Below, one piece after another: positions 6,227-7,497 of a stretch of 7,497 nt of DNA. Location: assembly GCA_026417815.1 (NCBI GenBank), contig JAOACN010000298.1, positions 1 to 7,497 of the forward strand, read 5' to 3'. Source of the DNA: Chloroflexaceae bacterium. GTDB taxonomy: Bacteria; Chloroflexota; Chloroflexia; Chloroflexales; Chloroflexaceae. The position numbers and the translations under genes were made by a program. The first letter of the stretch is position 1; the number at the start of each line of letters is the position of its first letter. The notes beneath the pieces were generated by a model. That model searched no databases. It saw only the letters and a list, made by a program, of their open reading frames with translations, and had not been told where the DNA came from.

Positions 6227-6436
6227 AACTGGCCTCCCTGCTGTGGCACGCAAGCAGAGAGGGCGTGAAGCCTGGTGCTTCACGCCCTCTGTACGAGTTG
6301 TCTATGGCAACCGGTGGTAGGTCTAGACAGTGCGAAGCAACCAGGCCGTATGTGGGCCGGTAAAGTAATAAAAGAAGCGAGAAAAACTATGCATTCGCTG
6401 CGCCATGCGGCGGCCGTCCTTTTATTACCCTTCGCT
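6227..6436 (-). promoter_or_regulatory. Long structured 5' leader of aroH, candidate RNA regulatory element
   Basis: From the predicted start near 6436 the transcript has about 210 nt before aroH. Read 5' to 3' it holds: a 12-bp stem with one wobble (6428-6417 with 6376-6365); a GGCC...GGCC hairpin near 6360-6340; a GTTG/CAAC hairpin near 6311-6297; a perfect 14-bp hairpin (6290-6277 with 6271-6258, 5-nt loop); and a competing 8-bp helix covering the Shine-Dalgarno (6261-6254 with 6241-6234). No T-box signature or known riboswitch core is recognised. The class is unknown, and regulation is inferred from architecture only. Confidence 0.5.
6258..6290 (-). promoter_or_regulatory. 14-bp hairpin just upstream of the aroH ribosome binding site
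   Basis: AGAGGGCGTGAAGC (6258-6271) and GCTTCACGCCCTCT (6277-6290) pair perfectly around a 5-nt loop, 31 nt before the aroH ATG. No U-tract follows on the minus strand, so it looks less like a plain terminator than part of a switch. Four of its bases (6258-6261) can instead pair with the Shine-Dalgarno segment. Confidence 0.6.
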
Positions 6437-6442
6437 GGGGCG

Positions 6443-6471
6443 ACTATATCACGACCGCGGCGTTCCGTCAA
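6443..6471 (-). promoter_or_regulatory. Sigma70-type promoter of aroH
   Basis: On the minus strand, TTGACG (6471-6466) and TATAGT (6448-6443) are spaced by 17 bp, each one base from consensus. The -35 begins 3 bp after the stop codon of the ANTAR gene, leaving no room for a terminator between them. A start near 6436 is expected. Transcripts from the ANTAR gene could also run into this leader. Confidence 0.8.
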
Positions 6472-6474
6472 GCC

Positions 6475-7059
6475 TCACTGGCCGAGCAATTCTTCGGCTT
6501 CGATAATGGCCTGGGCGATGTCCTTCATCTTGGCGCGCTTGTCACGGGCGCGCTGCCGCAGGCGCTCGTAGGCGTCGCGTTCGTTGAGGCCCAGGCGCTG
6601 CATGAGAATGCCTTTCGCGCGCTCGATCAGCTTGCGCGCCTCCAGGGACTCTTCCAGCTCGCTGACCTGGTGGCGCAGGGCCTGGATTTCGCGGAAGCGG
6701 GCCAGGGCAATGTTGATCGCCGGGGGCAGTTCGTTTTCATTGACCGGCTTCACCAGATAGGCCAGCGCCCCGGCGGTCTCGGCCTTTTTGATCGTCTCTT
6801 TGTCGGCATAGGCCGTGAGCATAATGATCGGAACGGGATAGATCTCACGGATGCGATTAGCGGCTTCCGTGCCTTCCATCTCGGGCATGCGAATGTCCAT
6901 GATGATCAGATCGGGCCGGAGGCGCCCGGCAAGGCTCACGGCTTCCGCGCCCGAACGGGCAATGCCGATCACGTCATAGCCCAATCCCTTGAGTTGCTCC
7001 TCAAGGGTGAGCGAGACCAGATCGTTGTCTTCGGCGATCAGGATCCTTATTGCAGCCAC
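6475..7059 (-). CDS. REC-ANTAR response regulator (transcription antiterminator type)
   Basis: A two-component response regulator of about 194 residues. The receiver domain (1-about 120) has the acidic pair Glu10-Asp11 (ILIAEDND), the phosphoacceptor Asp55 (LIIMDIRMP), Thr82 (MLTAY) and Lys104 (VKP). A coiled linker (EIQALRHQVSELEESLEARK, about 124-143) leads to an ANTAR domain with the family core RKLIERAKGILMQRLGLNERDAYERLRQRA and a terminal KMKDIAQAII helix. ANTAR proteins such as AmiR, NasR and EutV bind paired RNA hairpins and block termination; activation is usually by a partner kinase, not encoded here. I start at GTG 7059 because CACCTTC on the plus strand (GAAGGTG) lies 5 nt upstream and MAAIRILIAEDND suits the family; GTG 7104 would add 15 residues. 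The next gene is aroH with its structured leader. Identification is firm, the target is unknown. Confidence 0.92.
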   Translation of the reverse strand: MAAIRILIAEDNDLVSLTLEEQLKGLGYDVIGIARSGAEAVSLAGRLRPDLIIMDIRMPEMEGTEAANRIREIYPVPIIMLTAYADKETIKKAETAGALAYLVKPVNENELPPAINIALARFREIQALRHQVSELEESLEARKLIERAKGILMQRLGLNERDAYERLRQRARDKRAKMKDIAQAIIEAEELLGQ

Positions 7060-7141
7060 GGCGGCACCTTCGTTGCGCACCGGCAGGTCACGAGATGGAC
7101 CCACGTTCCGGCCGTAATGTTACACGTTGCAATACTTCAGA

Positions 7142-7150
7142 ACTATACCA
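7142..7150 (-). promoter_or_regulatory. Extended -10 promoter of the ANTAR gene
   Basis: On the minus strand, TGG-TATAGT forms an extended -10 (TGn plus a hexamer one base from consensus), with no good -35. The start would fall near 7135, giving a leader of about 75 nt to GTG 7059. It is a by-eye call. Confidence 0.5.
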
Positions 7151-7160
7151 TAGAACCTGC

Positions 7161-7373
7161 GGAGATGAACAGCGACTCTGTGGTGAAAACAGGGCTCGTA
7201 CAAAGTCCACGGGGCAAGCCCCGCATCCCGATGTTGTTCGGTGGTTTTGGCGGCGTAGCCGCCTAAACCACCGAAGAATAACCCCTGGGGCGGCGTAGCC
7301 GCCCGGGACCCCGCCATGGGAGACGGACGTTGCACAGGCCCTGGTGGCGAAAACCAGGACTGATGCAACGTCC
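7161..7373. repeat. Pair of related hairpin repeats with GGYGAAA loops
   Basis: The better copy (7325-7373) has an outer 10-bp stem (7325-7334 with 7364-7373) and an inner 6-bp stem CCTGGT/ACCAGG around GGCGAAA (7346-7352). The other (about 7161-7208) has a 4-bp outer stem GACT/AGTC and inner CTGT/ACAG around GGTGAAA (7182-7188). Their 3' flanks match at 11 of 16 positions (7193-7208 against 7358-7373). The weaker copy lies just upstream of the ANTAR -10 element. Confidence 0.55.
7210..7304. repeat. Tandem GC-rich hairpins with GTA loops
   Basis: Three hairpins follow each other: CGGGGC/GCCCCG (7210-7223); a near-perfect 18-bp stem with one mismatch (7237-7254 with 7258-7275, loop GTA); and GGGCGGC/GCCGCCC (7288-7304, loop GTA). 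The 15-mer GGCGGCGTAGCCGCC occurs twice, 40 bp apart (7249-7263 and 7289-7303). No coding role is visible. Confidence 0.65.
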
Positions 7374-7497
7374 GCCTCCGCGAGGGGGTTGGGGCGGCGT
7401 GCGTGTACACAGTTCTCCTCGCAGCGAGGGCATCTTGCCCTCGAATCCTGACGAGGGCGTCCCACCCTCGCTCCCAGGTCTGCGGGGTTACCCCAAC
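7374..7497. repeat. CGAGGG/CCCTCG hairpin cluster at the window end
   Basis: CGAGGGCA-TCT-TGCCCTCG (7425-7443) and CGAGGG...CCCTCG (7452-7470) are adjacent hairpins. Their arms can also re-pair as a cruciform: AGCGAGGG 7423-7430 with CCCTCGCT 7465-7472, enclosing CCCTCG 7438-7443 with CGAGGG 7452-7457. I see no gene in the last 340 bases of the window, which are repeats throughout. Confidence 0.55.

Noticed and set aside
6227..6436. T-box riboswitch in the aroH leader
   Set aside because: I found no T-box sequence (UGGNACCGCG-like) and no terminator with a U-tract.
7249..7303. CRISPR-like array from the twice-repeated GGCGGCGTAGCCGCC
   Set aside because: There are only two copies, the repeat is an inner palindrome of larger unlike hairpins, and no cas gene or further unit is present.

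Overview
The window reads as a piece of a GC-rich bacterial chromosome. The style suggests Chloroflexota, class Chloroflexia: secreted NEW3/PPC-domain protein with Thr-Pro linkers, a B. subtilis-type AroH beside a Thermotoga-type DAHP synthase, and intergenic spaces packed with GC-rich hairpin repeats. This placement is an inference from general character, not a search result. All six supported genes lie on the minus strand, so transcription runs from the right end to the left. The large plus-strand open frames are antisense shadows of GC-rich genes.

In order of transcription: (1) 7497-7151 is a non-coding, hairpin-rich repeat region. (2) 7059-6475 encodes a REC-ANTAR response regulator, a family that normally acts by binding RNA and preventing transcription termination; it has an extended -10 promoter. 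(3) 6471-6227 holds a strong sigma70-type promoter and a structured leader of about 210 nt upstream of aroH. The leader ends in a 14-bp hairpin that competes with a second helix covering the aroH Shine-Dalgarno sequence. (4) 6226-5825 is aroH (chorismate mutase) and 5476-4460 is aroF (DAHP synthase), two steps of aromatic amino acid synthesis. They are separated by about 350 bp of inverted hairpin repeats. (5) 4436-4319 holds a perfect 17-bp hairpin after aroF and one copy of a ~65-bp repeat, next to a consensus promoter (TTGACA-18-TATAAT). (6) 4234-2741 encodes an exported protein with a NEW3-like domain and two PPC domains. A second, inverted copy of the ~65-bp repeat follows at 2579-2645. 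(7) 2537-1392 encodes a membrane protein resembling an M28 aminopeptidase whose metal ligands appear lost. (8) 1125-178 is holA, the delta subunit of the DNA polymerase III clamp loader, and 177-1 is a hairpin-rich tail.

The most interesting candidate system is the 7059-5825 block: an RNA-binding-type response regulator followed at once by a promoter and a long structured leader in front of chorismate mutase. Whether the regulator, a metabolite or neither acts on that leader cannot be decided from the sequence alone. Secondary points are the apparent pseudo-peptidase, inverted repeats bracketing the secreted-protein gene, and at least three families of hairpin repeats.
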